Assembly (NCBI GenBank): GCA_025506515.1
Contig: CM046452.1
Span: forward strand, 102,578,559-102,642,558
Reading direction: 5' to 3'
DNA: 64,000 nucleotides
Source: Flaveria trinervia
Taxonomy: Eukaryota; Streptophyta; Magnoliopsida; Asterales; Asteraceae
Below are positions 12,001 to 24,651 of the stretch, piece after piece. The first letter of the stretch is position 1, and each line of letters starts with the position of its first letter. The notes below the pieces were generated by a model. It was not told the DNA's origin, searched no databases, and worked only from the letters and a program-made list of their open reading frames with translations. The position numbers and the translations under genes are program-made.

Positions 12001-12392
12001 TTCAAAAGGGAAAAATAGACGTAAAAATATTTAACCACGTATGCACATTGTGTTGCGTTAACTTAGCAAATTTAGAACGAAACGTAAAATGTTGAATCAC
12101 ACTCGCATGTTGTGTCGTGTTAACTTGCAAAATTTAGAACGAAACATAAAATGAAGATTCACGAAACATGAAAAGTATAGGGAACAAAGTTGAAAATATA
12201 AAAGTTGTGAGATTAAATAACAAAATATGATGAGTTTTGGGTTAAAAGTAAAGAAAATCAAATTTGAGAAATTAAACTGTAAATATAAAAAAATTGTATA
12301 AAAGTGAAAAATCAAAATTTAAAAAAAAAACTCCCAATGCATAAGGTATAACACCGTTATGCATAAAGGGTTGATAATTAGAATAATATAAA
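9031..12392. other. Gene-poor AT-rich intergenic DNA
   Basis: No coding similarity found on either strand. A frame of 85 codons at 9900-10157 (-) has no recognised motif and is not called as a gene. A low-copy, GC-richer patch at 11150-11290 has no identifiable origin. Confidence 0.5.
12038..12162. repeat. Two-copy tandem duplication, ~62 bp
   Basis: 'GTTAACTTAGCAAATTTAGA' near 12057 recurs as 'GTTAACTTGCAAAATTTAGA' near 12119. Both are preceded by a GTTGTGT-like sequence and followed by 'ACGAAACRTAAAATG'. The diverged copies suggest an old local duplication. Confidence 0.55.
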
Positions 12393-13886
12393 GAGTAAAT
12401 TACACGGATGGTCCCTAGGGTGTGCCTGAATTGCAATTTTAGTCTCCAATTTCAATAAATTACAAATATAGGTTTGAACTATGCAAAGATACCACACTGA
12501 CAATCCTTAGCACTAACAGAGGTTAAATTTCTCAATTAGTTTTTTTTAAAAGATCATAACACCCTTTTTTATCTTCTTCTTAACATTCAACACCCACCAC
12601 CACCACATCTACCTTTAACCCGCCACCACCACTGGAACCACCACGACTCATAATTGCCACCACCACAGGTCGCTACCACTACTACCACCATCACCACCAC
12701 TCACAATCACCACCATCGAACGTCACAACCACCACCACCACCACTTAAGGTTGTTGAGCACCACCGCCACCATCCCAAAAGCCTCGATCCCATCTTCATC
12801 GCACCATCACCATCTTCATCATTTCGCACAATCATCACCACCATCACACATTAAGACCTTTTTCCCCTCAACCATCACTAACACCGCTACACGATCGACA
12901 TCCCACCCCTATCTTTACAAATGTGTTTGTCTGTATATAAAAAACACACAACCACATATCATCATCATCATCCAGCAACCCACAACACCACCACCACCCG
13001 CAACCCACAACATCACCACCACCGGTAACCCACCGACAACTAACCACCATCTCCATCACCACCATCCATCATACCAACACCATCGACCACTGCGACCACC
13101 ACTATCAGAATCCACCCACCCCATCGGCCACCCCCCATCGGTCACCCTTATCGGCCACAACATCATATTTATCATCACAAAAACATCTGCAACATCCGAT
13201 TGATTTTTGTTTCAATCGAGGTGGATGTGCGGTGATGGAGATGCGGCGATGGAGGTGTGGTGGACGATGGTAGTGTGAAGGCGGTGATGGTTCGAATCTA
13301 GGTTGGAGATGTCAAGATGTTGCAGTTCACGTCGACAGAGAGACATTGGGAGGGACTTACAAGGGAGGTGAGGGTAGGCTCATCATAGGTGTAGCCACCA
13401 CTATCATCGAGTTTTTCGATCAGATTTGGATTAGAGAGGTGGTAGATTCATTGATTCAATTGGTGGTGGTACGGTGGCAATTAAAGGTTGGACATGATGG
13501 TGGTTAGACGATTACGATGGTGGTCGTTGATACGCATTGGTTGTTGATGGTGGTGTGGTGGTGGTAAGACGTCGGTGATGTTGGTGGTTGTTAGGCGCGC
13601 TGATTGTGGTGGGATTGGGGTGGCTGACCAGTAGGTGAGGAAGATGACGAGGAAGGGGGGTTGGATAATTAATGTAAATAACTCAATCAACAATAAATAT
13701 ATATTATTAATAAGGGTATTTTGGTCATTTTACATTGACTTAACTAAGAAACGTAATCTCTGTTAACGTCGGGGACTACCGGTGTGCATACCATGCAAAG
13801 TTTAGGCCTGCATCTGTAATTTATTAATAGTGGAAACTAAAGTTTGAATTCAGGCATATCTCAGAGATTATCCGTGTAATTTACTC
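12393..13886. mobile_element. Mutator-like non-autonomous element with 9-bp target duplication
   Basis: The ends are inverted repeats of about 150 bp: the left starts 'GAGTAAATTACACGGATGGT', the right ends 'ATCCGTGTAATTTACTC'. Inner blocks 'GTGCCTGAATTGCAATTTTA' and 'AATAAATTACAAATATAGG' are matched in inverse. Direct 9-bp copies of TAATATAAA lie at 12384-12392 and 13887-13895, the hallmark length for Mutator. The interior is CAC-rich on the + strand (about 12586-13195), then GGTG-rich (about 13216-13670). No transposase and no convincing gene fragment were seen. Confidence 0.85.
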
Positions 13887-16099
13887 TAATATAAATTATG
13901 TGCATGATACATTACACGAAAGAGTTTAATGCCAACCAAAAGAAATTTAATTTTTTTAAAATTAAATCTGAATATTTGTAGAGTTAAAATCAATGGTTCT
14001 AAATGATGTCGAAAATGGTCCAACCCAAATACAAATAGTTCTTATTTAAAAAAAACCAGAGCCATTGATCTTTACCACCCAAGACCTTATATTTAGTTCA
14101 AAAGTTTTTTTTTGGATTTGCATTTGAATCATTCCCATACGATACATAAAATAACTATATACCACATAAGCTTGTTTTGTAGAAATAAAATCTGTTGTGT
14201 ATAGTATAAACTCACATAAAAAAACATGTACAAATTATGGCTAATTAGTAGAGCACTTTTGTTAATTATAAGTTCTAGCATATTGGGTGTGGTGTCGCAT
14301 TGAATCGTATATAATGTTTTTGTTTTGGACTGGCTACAAACATGCAGAGAAACTCAAGGTGTCACAAGACTAAAGTTTAGAGAATTACTGACAACTAAAT
14401 AAGTTGGTATACTCATAACTAGCAAATCACATTTTTTTTCTATAGTTAATTGGATCATCGACGGGTCGTTAAGTTATCCGCTCATTTTTATTACTCAAGT
14501 ACAAAACCTTAATGCACTACGTGAATAGATCACATGTATGTATACATACATACATGCATTAATTAAGAGGTGATGTATATATTAAGCGAGGGAGAAGAAA
14601 AGGGATATACTCGCGTATTTAGGGGAGGGTGACGAGTCTTAACTTTTAGTTTAATCCAGACTGAGTTGGATCCAAAACGTTTTGTCACTGATATTCAAAA
14701 ACATTTTCTTTTCTAGTGTGGCTCTTTGAATATGTTTGATAAACCAGTGTATATTGTATATTATATAACACAACAAAGTTATTTGATATCACAACACTCG
14801 TCTTAAGCGATATCTATATTATATAATAAATAAAGGTTTTTATGAGAAATATGATATCTTTGGTGCATCTTCATCATTATTTGTTCGCATATCCCTTCTA
14901 TTAAATGACAAGACATGTGTCATTATCTACTGATTTATCATTTTTATTTTTTGTTTTTTTTCTAATTAAATAATAATATAAAAGTAATTTTTTTGATATT
15001 TACCTATTTTTGAATTCAAAATTTTGTTTATCATTGTAAATTGTTTAATCATTTTATAATTACTAAATTACCATTACTAATTACTATCTATTTTTTTCAT
15101 TTAACCCATTTAATATATAAATTTCCTAACCTAGTACTTACATATAAAGATGATTTCTTGTGTTCCTCTAAATAATGCTACTGAAAATGATATTTTACCA
15201 AATCAAAATTTTAATGATAGTTTATTCTTATAATATTGCAATCAGTATTTTTCACCTACAGTAATAACTAAAATTATAAAAATAGTTTATATTATTTAGA
15301 CGTAAGGAGAACCAAACTCGAAGAGAGACTATTACGTAACACAATCACACTATACTATATATTCAACCAATCAAATATTATAATGTCATATCATTCCACA
15401 TTATATCACACAACTACATTTGAATGAGACACTCATTCCACACACCAATGTTTGCCATTTGACACGACGTCCACCCGTCGTTGTGGTGCAGCGCGCTTAC
15501 GTGACATTCATGTTGCCGTTTGACGCTGTGGACCTAAAAGGAGTGCCCCGCCCACCGCCCCACCTTATATTCAAACCTCTTTAAATTTACCATCAAACTT
15601 TTCAGTTTTGTAGAACTGATGAATAAGGAAGGAGAAGAATCATCCCCTTCATATGTATCATGACCTGACAATATTAAAATAATAAAGCCACAGCCACCAC
15701 CTCCCAAATTAATATATACTTTTAACGATCAAACCTAATAGCTAGTAGAATGTTATAACTTTTATATTTGGACACAAAAGTTTATACTTTTTACCATAAA
15801 ATTAATGAACTTAGTTATGTTTTCAATTTTCATTTTCATTAATTCCTTAAACAATATACAATTTACGTTTTAAATCTGTTTTATCTTCTAATAATCCTTT
15901 TTTTTCTTTTTTTCTATAATAACTTTTGTTTGTTAACATTTTAAAGAGATAAAATATGTTGTCTTCTTTAGCATTTTATCACACGAGGGTTTTTAAATTG
16001 TAGTTACAAAGTCGTTGTAATTGATTACACAAAAGCCAGGGGTGTTAATGGAAATTATATGCCTCTAGTCGACTTCAACCACACACACGGTCTAGTAGT

Positions 16100-16108
16100 C
16101 TATATATA
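16100..16108 (+). promoter_or_regulatory. Candidate TATA box of the first NPF gene
   Basis: 'CTATATATA' lies about 200 bp upstream of the start codon, ahead of a mixed-composition leader. It is the best TATA candidate outside the long TA microsatellite that follows. The transcription start is not known. Confidence 0.4.
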
Positions 16109-16198
16109 CAAATATATGCCACTCATTTTCATTCATCTTATATCAAAAAATCATGTTGTGAAGCAAAAATCCACCCGTAGACTTTTACACACAGTAGT

Positions 16199-16207
16199 AG
16201 TATAATA

Positions 16208-16260
<53 letters not shown>

Positions 16261-16270
16261 CACACACACC
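16199..16270. repeat. (TA)n/(CA)n microsatellite in the 5' leader of the first NPF gene
   Basis: About 60 bp of TA dinucleotides followed by a short CA run, ending 30 bp before the ATG at 16301. If the TATA box at 16100 is used, the repeat is in the 5' UTR. Confidence 0.85.
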
Positions 16271-16300
16271 CATATAGATACTTAGTGGAGGTTGATAGTA

Positions 16301-19300
16301 ATGGCTTTGAAGGTGGAAGCCATGAGCATTAATGGAGATGAGAAAGTGGAGGAACTAAAAGAGCCTAATTACAGTGGAGTCAAAGCCATGCCCTTTGTTA
16401 TAGGTATATATATACACACACATACACACATCGGTGTTAAAAAGCGAACTGAATGGTTGAATCGATAAGCTGTGAAAGCTACCGATTTAACTTACGGTAC
16501 GTTACATAAACATTCATAATCACACTTACATCAACATACTTACATACATACGAACAACTTGTTGTATTGTTAATATTGAATGCATGAAGTAGATATGTAG
16601 ATAGAATGATAGGTCAAAAACGGGTTTTGGGGCTTCAGTGAATAATTGCCTACCTTGTTTTAAGCTTAAATCGACATATGTACAAATGAATATTTGATTT
16701 GTGGATTTCTTTTATAAAACAGTAAAAGATTGTACTTATATGTTCTTGGGTTTAAATTCTATTATCCCTTTTAACTCTGTGTAACTATCTAAACTTAAGT
16801 TATTATTATAATATTACACCAACTAAGTTATTATTATAGTATTACACGAACTAAATGAAGAAATTTAAAGGGTGGGAAAAATATATCGAAAATTATATAT
16901 ATTAAATTGGAAAACAATAATATATTGAAAATGTAAAGAAACTAGGGAAAAATTTTAAAAACTGTTGTGATACGTGAACGCATCCGTTACTAATCTATTA
17001 GAGATATAAATTCGAATAACTATTAAAAAACCTTTAGGAAAATCTTAAAAAGTAAGGATGTAAATGAATAGCCACGGCAAAGGTTTATGATTTTTGGATC
17101 TAAAATGAAAATTGGATTTTAATAATATAAATTATTGATTATTGATCAATACTAGTTTAAACTAACTATTTGGTCAATACTAATCATAATTTTTAATTTT
17201 GTTATCAGTAACAGTATTAATATAACTGTTTAGTTTTTCATAACGTGATACCTAATGTTATTCGTGACATGACATGGGGTATTAATATAATTAAAATAAA
17301 AATATTAAAACATCACTTAATTTTTATGTCTTTTTGTATCCAAGCTACTTACATGTCAACAAAATAGTTATGTAAAATTCTTTATATAATAATCTTTTTA
17401 AGAAGATATTGAGTAATGCATTTATATTTTTAATTGTAACTATGTTATGCGTTACGTCACGAGTCACGTCACGTGATACGTTATAAGAAACTAACGGAGT
17501 TAACAAATAGTTAGATCAAGACTGTTATAAATAAAAATCAAAAGTTGGATTAATACTATTTAAATTGTTAGTTGGTGTTAATATAGCTCTAAGAGTTAAT
17601 AGTTTGGATTAATAAGGCATAAATATATTTTTTTTAAATAAAAGTTATGAGTATAAAAAAATTCTTAAAAAGCGGTAAACAAATAGTTTTATTTGTATGA
17701 ACAGAGAAAAAGTAGTTATAAATCTCGGTTACTCGGAAAAAAATTATATTTTAATTTGTATATAATATATATATTGTTTTTTTCTTGAATAAATATAAAA
17801 ATATATATACTACGTATATAGTTATTTTAAAGTTTTTTTTAGCATAAGTTAACATAAATTTTATCAAAACTTGAGTTGCATCAATGAAGTATATATTGGT
17901 CTCGTAGAATCTAAAATTATTTTATTTTGTATAAAACCCCACTTTTAATAATTTTAGATTTTAATAAATTACACAGATCATAATCTATTAAAGATAAAAA
18001 ATTATAGACGAAATAAAAAAATTACAAGGAAAAGCTGAAATAATTTATTGTGAGGGCACGATCGCTACTCTTACAAATGTTGTTTGTTGTATTGTGATTC
18101 ATTTGAATGTGTACTGTGTAGGAAATGAGACGTTTGAGAAGTTGGGAACAATTGGAACATCCACAAATCTACTTGTATACCTCACTACAGTATTCAATAT
18201 GAAGTCGATTACTGCTACTAATCTCATTATGGTACTTCATGGTACATGCAACTTCGGTACCCTCGCAGGAGCTTTTCTGTCCGACACTTATTTCGGCCGC
18301 TACAAGGTCTTAGGAGCCGCTTCCATTTCATCTTTTCTGGTACCAACCACTATTATTTTAAAATCAAACGTTATAATTATTACTATTTTTAGAATTCGAC
18401 AGCGATCACTCGTAGTACTGGTTCGGCTATGCCTTTATATTTTGCTTACAGTTGAACCGTCTGATTAACACTCAAACCCTGGTGAGCGGGGTGAATTTAC
18501 CAATATTTGTTTTCTTTAATTTTTTCTTCTTAAAGTATTCATTTATTAATTAATTTAATACTATGGAATCTATATTTTATAAAATTGAATCCTCATATTT
18601 TATTAAAAATAAAAAGCTACATCAAAACATATACTATTTTCATATTTTGTTATTAATTAGATCTAAACAAATATTTTGAACTAGTTTTGGTAAAACCATG
18701 TCTTACAAGAGTTTTATAAATAAAACATTAAATATAAAAAAATTAACTAATTATAAAACGATATTTATAACATACGATATGACTGAAATTTCTTATAAAA
18801 AAACTATAAGTAATAACATAACTTGAACTTTAACTTTGTTTTTCAAAGAAAATATTAAACATTTTGTGTCAAAGCGAAAAAAATTAATAAATACCTTTTT
18901 AATTTTTTATTATAACTGTTAATTTTAATTATTTTTAGTTTATAAAAAAATTAATTTTTAAAAACACTAATTTTAAATAGTTCATCTTTTTAAATAAGTT
19001 TGATGTTTTAGAAAATTTATTGTTTTATAAAAAATTGTTTCTTTAGAATAAATATTAATAAAAAAACTATTATTTAATTTATTTAAAAACTATTTTTGAT
19101 CTGAAAAAGTTATATAATATTTAATAATTAATATAATTATTTAATATTATAGAAAAACGAGAAAATTTTAATGTAGAGAAATTTGGTGTTTTCACATGTT
19201 TGTGATAATTACTTAGGATGATTTTCAATTATTTATAATATCACTGGATTCTTAAATTTAGAGCGAAAGAAATTTGGTTTTAAATTTTTGAAAATTGTAC

Positions 19301-20864
19301 TATTTTAATACAGGGGATGCTTGTGCTAGCATTAACAGCAGCAGTTAAAACACTTCATCCTCCGCATTGTGATGACACACTTTGCATCGGACCAACACCA
19401 TGGCAAATGACTTTCTTGCTTGCCGGTTTCGTGTTTCTGATAATCGGCGCAAGTGGAATCCGGCCATGTAACTTAGCTTTTGGCGCGGACCAGTTCAACC
19501 CGAACACTGAGTCGGGCCAACAGGGAATCGCTAGTTTCTTCAATTGGTACTATTTCACTTACACGTTTGCTATGATGGTGTCATTGACCATCATCGTCTA
19601 CGTGCAAGCAAATATTAATTGGGCTATCGGGTTAGCAATCCCGACGTTCCTTATGTTCCTATCGTGTGTCGTGTTCTTCGCGGGCACAAGGATTTATGTG
19701 ATGGTGCGGCCTGATGGAAGCCCTTTAACCAGTATTTTTCAAGTCTTGGTGGCCACAGTTAAAAAGAGAAAACTGACGGTTCCTGAAAAACCGTCAGTTT
19801 CCTTTTCAATCATGTTTCCACCAATTCCATTAACGCAAAACTTCCGTACAACAACCAACTCAGGTATTATATCTAGACCTTAAACCTTAAAATAAACGAA
19901 AAAACATTTTATGTTTGACGAACCATATAGTTATAACGTGTTACAATCTTATAACAGAATTTTAAACAAAGCAGCAATCATAACACCGAATGACAACGTT
20001 AGACCCGACGGATCGTCAGGAAACAAATGGACGCTATGTAGCATACAACAAATAGAGGAAGTGAAATGTGTAGTTAAAACAATACCAATTTGGGTCGCTT
20101 GCATAATCTACAGTGTATCCCTTAACAATATGCAAACGTACACAGTCTTTCAAGCACTACAATCGAACCGACGACTCAATCGAAGCTCATTCCAGTTTCC
20201 GGCTGCATCATACTCCGTCTTCCAAATGCTAGCCCTCACGATATGGATCCCGATATATGATCGATTGATGGTTCCATTCCTTAGGAGAATAACAAACAAA
20301 AGACAAGGCATTTCACTCCTCCAAAGGATTGGAGTGGGGATATTTATCGCGATTCTGACGATGCTTGTTGCGGCTATAGTTGAAACGAAAAGAAGAGACG
20401 TGGCGCATTCAAAGCCGACACTCGGGTTTGAAAAGGGGAAAGGCGCGATCTCATCAATGCCGGGCTATTGGTTGATAATTCAAATGGTGGTAGCCGGGCT
20501 CTCGGAAGGGTTTGCGGTGATCGGGTTTGTTGAGTTTTTCTACAAGCAGTTTCCTGAAAACATGAAGAGTTTTGCGGGTTCTTTTTTGTTTTGCGGGTTC
20601 GCGATGTCGAGTTACTTGAGCAGTTTATTGATATCGGTCGTTCATAGAACGACTAGCGATGGTGAAGACGCGTCGAGAAATTGGCTAGCACAAGACCTAA
20701 ATGAGGCCAAGTTAGATTACTTTTATTATTTATGCACAGGGTTAGAGGTGTTGAACTTTATATATTATTTGATGGTGGCAAAATGGTACAAGTATAAAGG
20801 AACAGGAGAGGAACCAGGAGACGTGTTACTAGAAGATATGCCTACACACAAACATGTTGTTTGA
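16301..20864 (+). CDS. NPF2: NRT1/PTR FAMILY (NPF2-type) transporter, gene A, four exons, one frame break
   Basis: Proton-coupled transporter of the plasma or internal membranes; the NPF2 clade moves nitrate, glucosinolates and related anions, and the substrate here is unknown. Exons by GT/AG rules: 16301-16403, 18122-18339, 19314-19863, 19958-20864, giving about 592 codons, the family's normal length. The ATG opens a short acidic N-terminus. Residues 37-41 (ETFEK) form the ExxE[K/R] proton-coupling motif in the first helix. Family landmarks follow: DTYFGRYK, GIRPCNLAFGADQFNP, FFNWYYF, and near the end FVEFFYKQFPENMKS. A one-base deletion near 19801 (CCC read as CC) shifts the frame; beyond it the shifted frame aligns with gene B (STNSINAKLPY against SPKSINSALPY) up to the exon 3 donor. 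Intron 3 is only 94 bp. It is either a fresh pseudogene or an intact gene with an assembly error; the latter is likelier because the frame is otherwise clean. Confidence 0.85.
19770..19800. other. 12-bp perfect inverted repeat in NPF gene A exon 3
   Basis: 'AAACTGACGGTT' at 19770-19781 is exactly inverted as 'AACCGTCAGTTT' at 19789-19800 with a 7-base loop. It ends immediately before the frame break at 19801. It encodes part of the variable central cytoplasmic loop, so the symmetry is not a known protein requirement. Confidence 0.8.
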
Positions 20865-22863
20865 AATCATATTGCAACTCTTTTGTACTGGAATCAATAC
20901 CCAAATGTGGGTTTAAATTCAGATAGAAAAGATATCCACATAGATTCTCTAAATGTAAGATACCATGTAACGTCATAATATCAAAATCCTAAAAATGCTT
21001 CATCAAACTTTAAAATCATAATCCAAATTAATGTTTTTAAAAATTGGTTTGGAGTGCACGCTCCTTTAAATTTTATTTGATTTTCTAGCTTCGACAACCA
21101 ATATGAGTCAAGGAGCAAACGTCCCTTGGGCTAGAGGGTTTTGGAGTAGCGTTTAAAGTGAGGATCCTGATTCATTTGGATCCATACCATAGTCACTTAT
21201 CACAGGAACCAACATGTCGATTCACGCCAACTGAATTACTTGCCAGCTGACAGAGCTATGGCGAAATCTTGTGTAATTTTAAAGAAAAAGTGATGTTTCG
21301 CTCCATATAAAGATGTTATCTTTGAGCTATTTTGAGTTGGACTTTCAATTGAAACACACACATACCAATTTCTTTTTATTCTTCTAGGTTATACTAAAGT
21401 TTTGTGTAATCAATCGAAGTACTTATAAAAGTGTGAGATCAATGTTCTATACTTCTACATAATACTTTTTGCAAGATTAAGATAACAGTATATATTATGA
21501 TTTACAAATAAAAAATAAAAATACTAGTGATCGATCCTGCATAATGAAGATAAGATTTTGGCTGTCTCACAATATATTATAGTATATGAATAATATTACA
21601 TATTATAATCATGATATATAGATGTTATAACTATAAGACAGAAATAAAATAGGATAGGATATGAGGCCCTGCAACGGACAGCGTTCACACATATGTGACC
21701 ACATTTTCATATAGGGATTTAAATGCATTTTGAAACACTTGTTTATTTCAAACAAGTCTAATCATATATCTTTAATTATTCTAAAAGTAGAGTCCAAAAG
21801 TAACATGATTCACTTGACGATACAAAATTTATTTCAAGAAAGTCATGGATTATATGTTTCAAAAATAGATATAAAAATTATCGGGATGGATGGATTAGTT
21901 GGTCATATAATAAAAATAAGATACAATTATAAAAAACATTATCATTAGAGAAAAACATTTTTAAAAAAACTAACCAATTGATTATCGATAATTCTTTAGG
22001 TGATTAATCTTGAGTCTTGTCTTTTGACAAATCGTCTCTTTCACCTCTTGAACTTTCAATGCAATTTACAAGTTTACTTTTTAGGTTTGTTTAGGGGTGG
22101 GTTGATTTAATTTATTTAACTCACAAGCATTATGAGTATTTGGTGGGAGTAAGCTTATTTAATTATCTAATTAATTAACTAATAGTTTTTTGTAAGTTTT
22201 GAGTTTATATGTAATTTTATATAACTAATAGAGTCACCATTTAAAAATACAATGGTGTCACTTAAAATTTGTCATATTTAACCCCTACAAAGACTTTATT
22301 TATTTGTTAAATAGTTTGTCTGGTTATTAAATAATACTATATGTGATAATTACCATTATAGTTAAAACATTTGGTCGGTCATGGTTTTTTTATTATTTTT
22401 TTGGGTTTCGTTTTGTAGTGTTTTTTTTTCTGTATTTTTATACAGTTTGTTTTGGATGTGCGTTCAAGATTTGGAGGTGAGATTTTTCTTGTGGGGTTTT
22501 TGGTGTCTGGACACGTCTTTTTGATGTGTGTTTCAATTATATTTGTTGGCATTGTCTTTCTCCGAGTTCCTACTTTCTTTCTTTCGTTATCGATACCCTG
22601 ACGATTCTCGCTATTAAGGTTTGGGTTTCCCTTTTTTTGCTTTTTTGGGGCTTTAGTTTCCGTCTGGTTTTCTATTTTGGACTATGTCACCTTCTTGCAA
22701 CTTTGTTTTTCGTTTGTTTTGTGTATGGTGTTGGGTTTTGTTTTAGTTTTGGGTACTGAGTATTCTGGTGTGTTATAAATTTGGGGTTTTGGTGTGTTTT
22801 ACTTTGTGTATTTTGCTGATATTTATGGTTTCGAACATTTATTTTGATTTTGATTCAGGGTTA

Positions 22864-22909
22864 CGTTAAAACTTGCATAGCCACGGCAACGCACGACAGC
22901 AAAACCTAG
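22864..22909 (+). mobile_element. Possible Helitron 3' end
   Basis: 'GCCACGGCAACGCACGACAG' followed by 'AAAACCTAG' then T resembles the GC-rich subterminal block plus CTAG end of plant Helitrons. The hairpin is degenerate and no 5' TC end could be fixed, so this is tentative. Confidence 0.3.
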
Positions 22910-23830
22910 TTATATATATTGATAATACGATCTTCGAGTTCTTATACTTAATCATGTTTGGTATTTAAATTTAGTTAGATGTTCGCTAATGAAATAAAAA
23001 TACAATTAAAAAACAATACTAATCTAAAGTAGTATATGACTCGACAAACAAACATATATAAATAATGAATTCAACTAGCATCAAGGCTTTGTTCATTACG
23101 GCATGCAACTAAGATCTTTACTTATAACAATGTTAAAGCAAATAAAACATTGATGAAAATTTCACAATAAAACATTGATGAAAATAAGAAGGTAAATACC
23201 TTTTATGTAAATTAAAGTTTACAACAAGTGTAGTGATGATGGTATAAAAGTTGTATAAAAATAGTCGATTAAAAAAGTTAATGTCTAAACTTCAAAATAA
23301 GTCTATCGTAATAGTAGTGGCGTCATAATATTTTATGTTTATATAAGAAAACGAAACCATATTAAAATCATGACAATAACATCTTAACTTTTTTTAAAGA
23401 AAAAAACGTTAAAAATCATACATATTGTAAATCATCTAGAGAGTTCGAATAAATTTAAAATTTTGAATTTTTAGATAATAGAAAGAAAAATTAATATTTT
23501 TAAAAATTCATGAAAAAAGATAAAAAAAATAATAAAAAAATAAAATTGTATTTATTTTAAAGTTTAATGGGATGGTATAACACGTAAAAATCTATCAAAT
23601 GAAGGTATATATATCACCACTCTTGGTTTTCCAAATAACGTTTTTAACCAAACAATATCCTTACATACATAGTTACTCTATATTAAACAACTATGTAATT
23701 GTTTTCATCACTATTTAAGTTGTAAAATGTTTAACTAAAACTAAACTTTCAAAAAATATTTACCGACATATCCTTTAAACAATTATGGTTAGATAAACCT
23801 AATTCATCTTGAAAGATTGTGAGAGATGGA

Positions 23831-23868
<38 letters not shown>

Positions 23869-24558
23869 CACTTCCGTTTTATTCTATCTTCATAACATAA
23901 CACATTTTGAGTCCGTGAAATAGAAGGCTTAACATCACAAAACTACAAAATTAGTTTGCTTTTATATATGAACTCAGTATAGTAAGTAAACAAATACAGT
24001 TATGCTTCTATAAAATACAAATATAGCATTGATAGCTATATTATAACAACATATAATAAACAGAAGATGCATTTACTGTAAAATGGTAGTAGTGCTTCAT
24101 GCCTTCATCTGACCTGTCTCCACTAAGGAAAGAACGCGGTAGAGCAACCCAAGTTGCTTTTTGCTTGTTATAAAAGCTGATTATTACCATTTTGATATAT
24201 TTCAAACTGAATATAATACCAATCTAATCTTTTAGATACGGTGACGGATCTTGTAGTAGTTTATAACGGAGGTTGAGGAAAAAAATTTTAAGAAGGTAAA
24301 CCTGATATATTAAAAAAATGTAATACTAATGGACTAAAAATTAACGTCGCTGACAATGGGAGGCGATCCCCACACTACCCCCAACAATAAACATGTACTG
24401 TTAAAAAGCAAAAGCTTAAAAATATAACTAAACATATAGAAAACGTATGTGGTATGATTCACTCATACTAGATCTATTGATAGAAAAACTATTTAAGTTA
24501 AGACAAAAACATAAAAAAAGAGTTACTAGAATTTTACATTAACAACTAACATTGATGA

Positions 24559-24566
24559 TATATAAA
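24559..24566 (+). promoter_or_regulatory. Candidate TATA box of the second NPF gene
   Basis: 'TATATAAA' about 90 bp upstream of the ATG at 24652, followed by a C/A-rich leader of the kind common in plant 5' UTRs. Start of transcription near 24595 would be expected. Confidence 0.55.
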
Positions 24567-24651
24567 CTAAGCCAGCCTCACAACCAACACACATTAAACC
24601 GACTTCACTCACACTTATTCAAGGGTGGTTGCTACTGCTTCCGTACCAACA

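Larger units (their letters stand above)
13887..16299. other. Intergenic region upstream of the first NPF gene
   Basis: Mostly AT-rich with no gene. A GC-richer patch at about 15460-15570 contains 'GTGCCCCGCCCACCGCCCC'. Short stretches near 14815 resemble Helitron 5' ends ('TCTATATTATATAATAAA'), but no matching 3' end was found. Confidence 0.45.
20865..24650. other. Intergenic region between the two NPF genes
   Basis: No gene seen. The sequence is AT-rich, with a (AT)n microsatellite at about 23828-23866. A T/G-rich, intron-like stretch at 22380-22860 has an open frame (22526-22759) of low-complexity Phe/Leu/Val composition that is not supported as a protein. Confidence 0.5.

Noticed and set aside
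12654..13203. His/Thr/Pro-rich frames in the second Mutator-like element
   Set aside because: Low-complexity CAC repeats; no recognisable domain.
14808..15330. Second Helitron from a TCTATATTATATAATAAA start
   Set aside because: No hairpin plus CTRR end could be located downstream.
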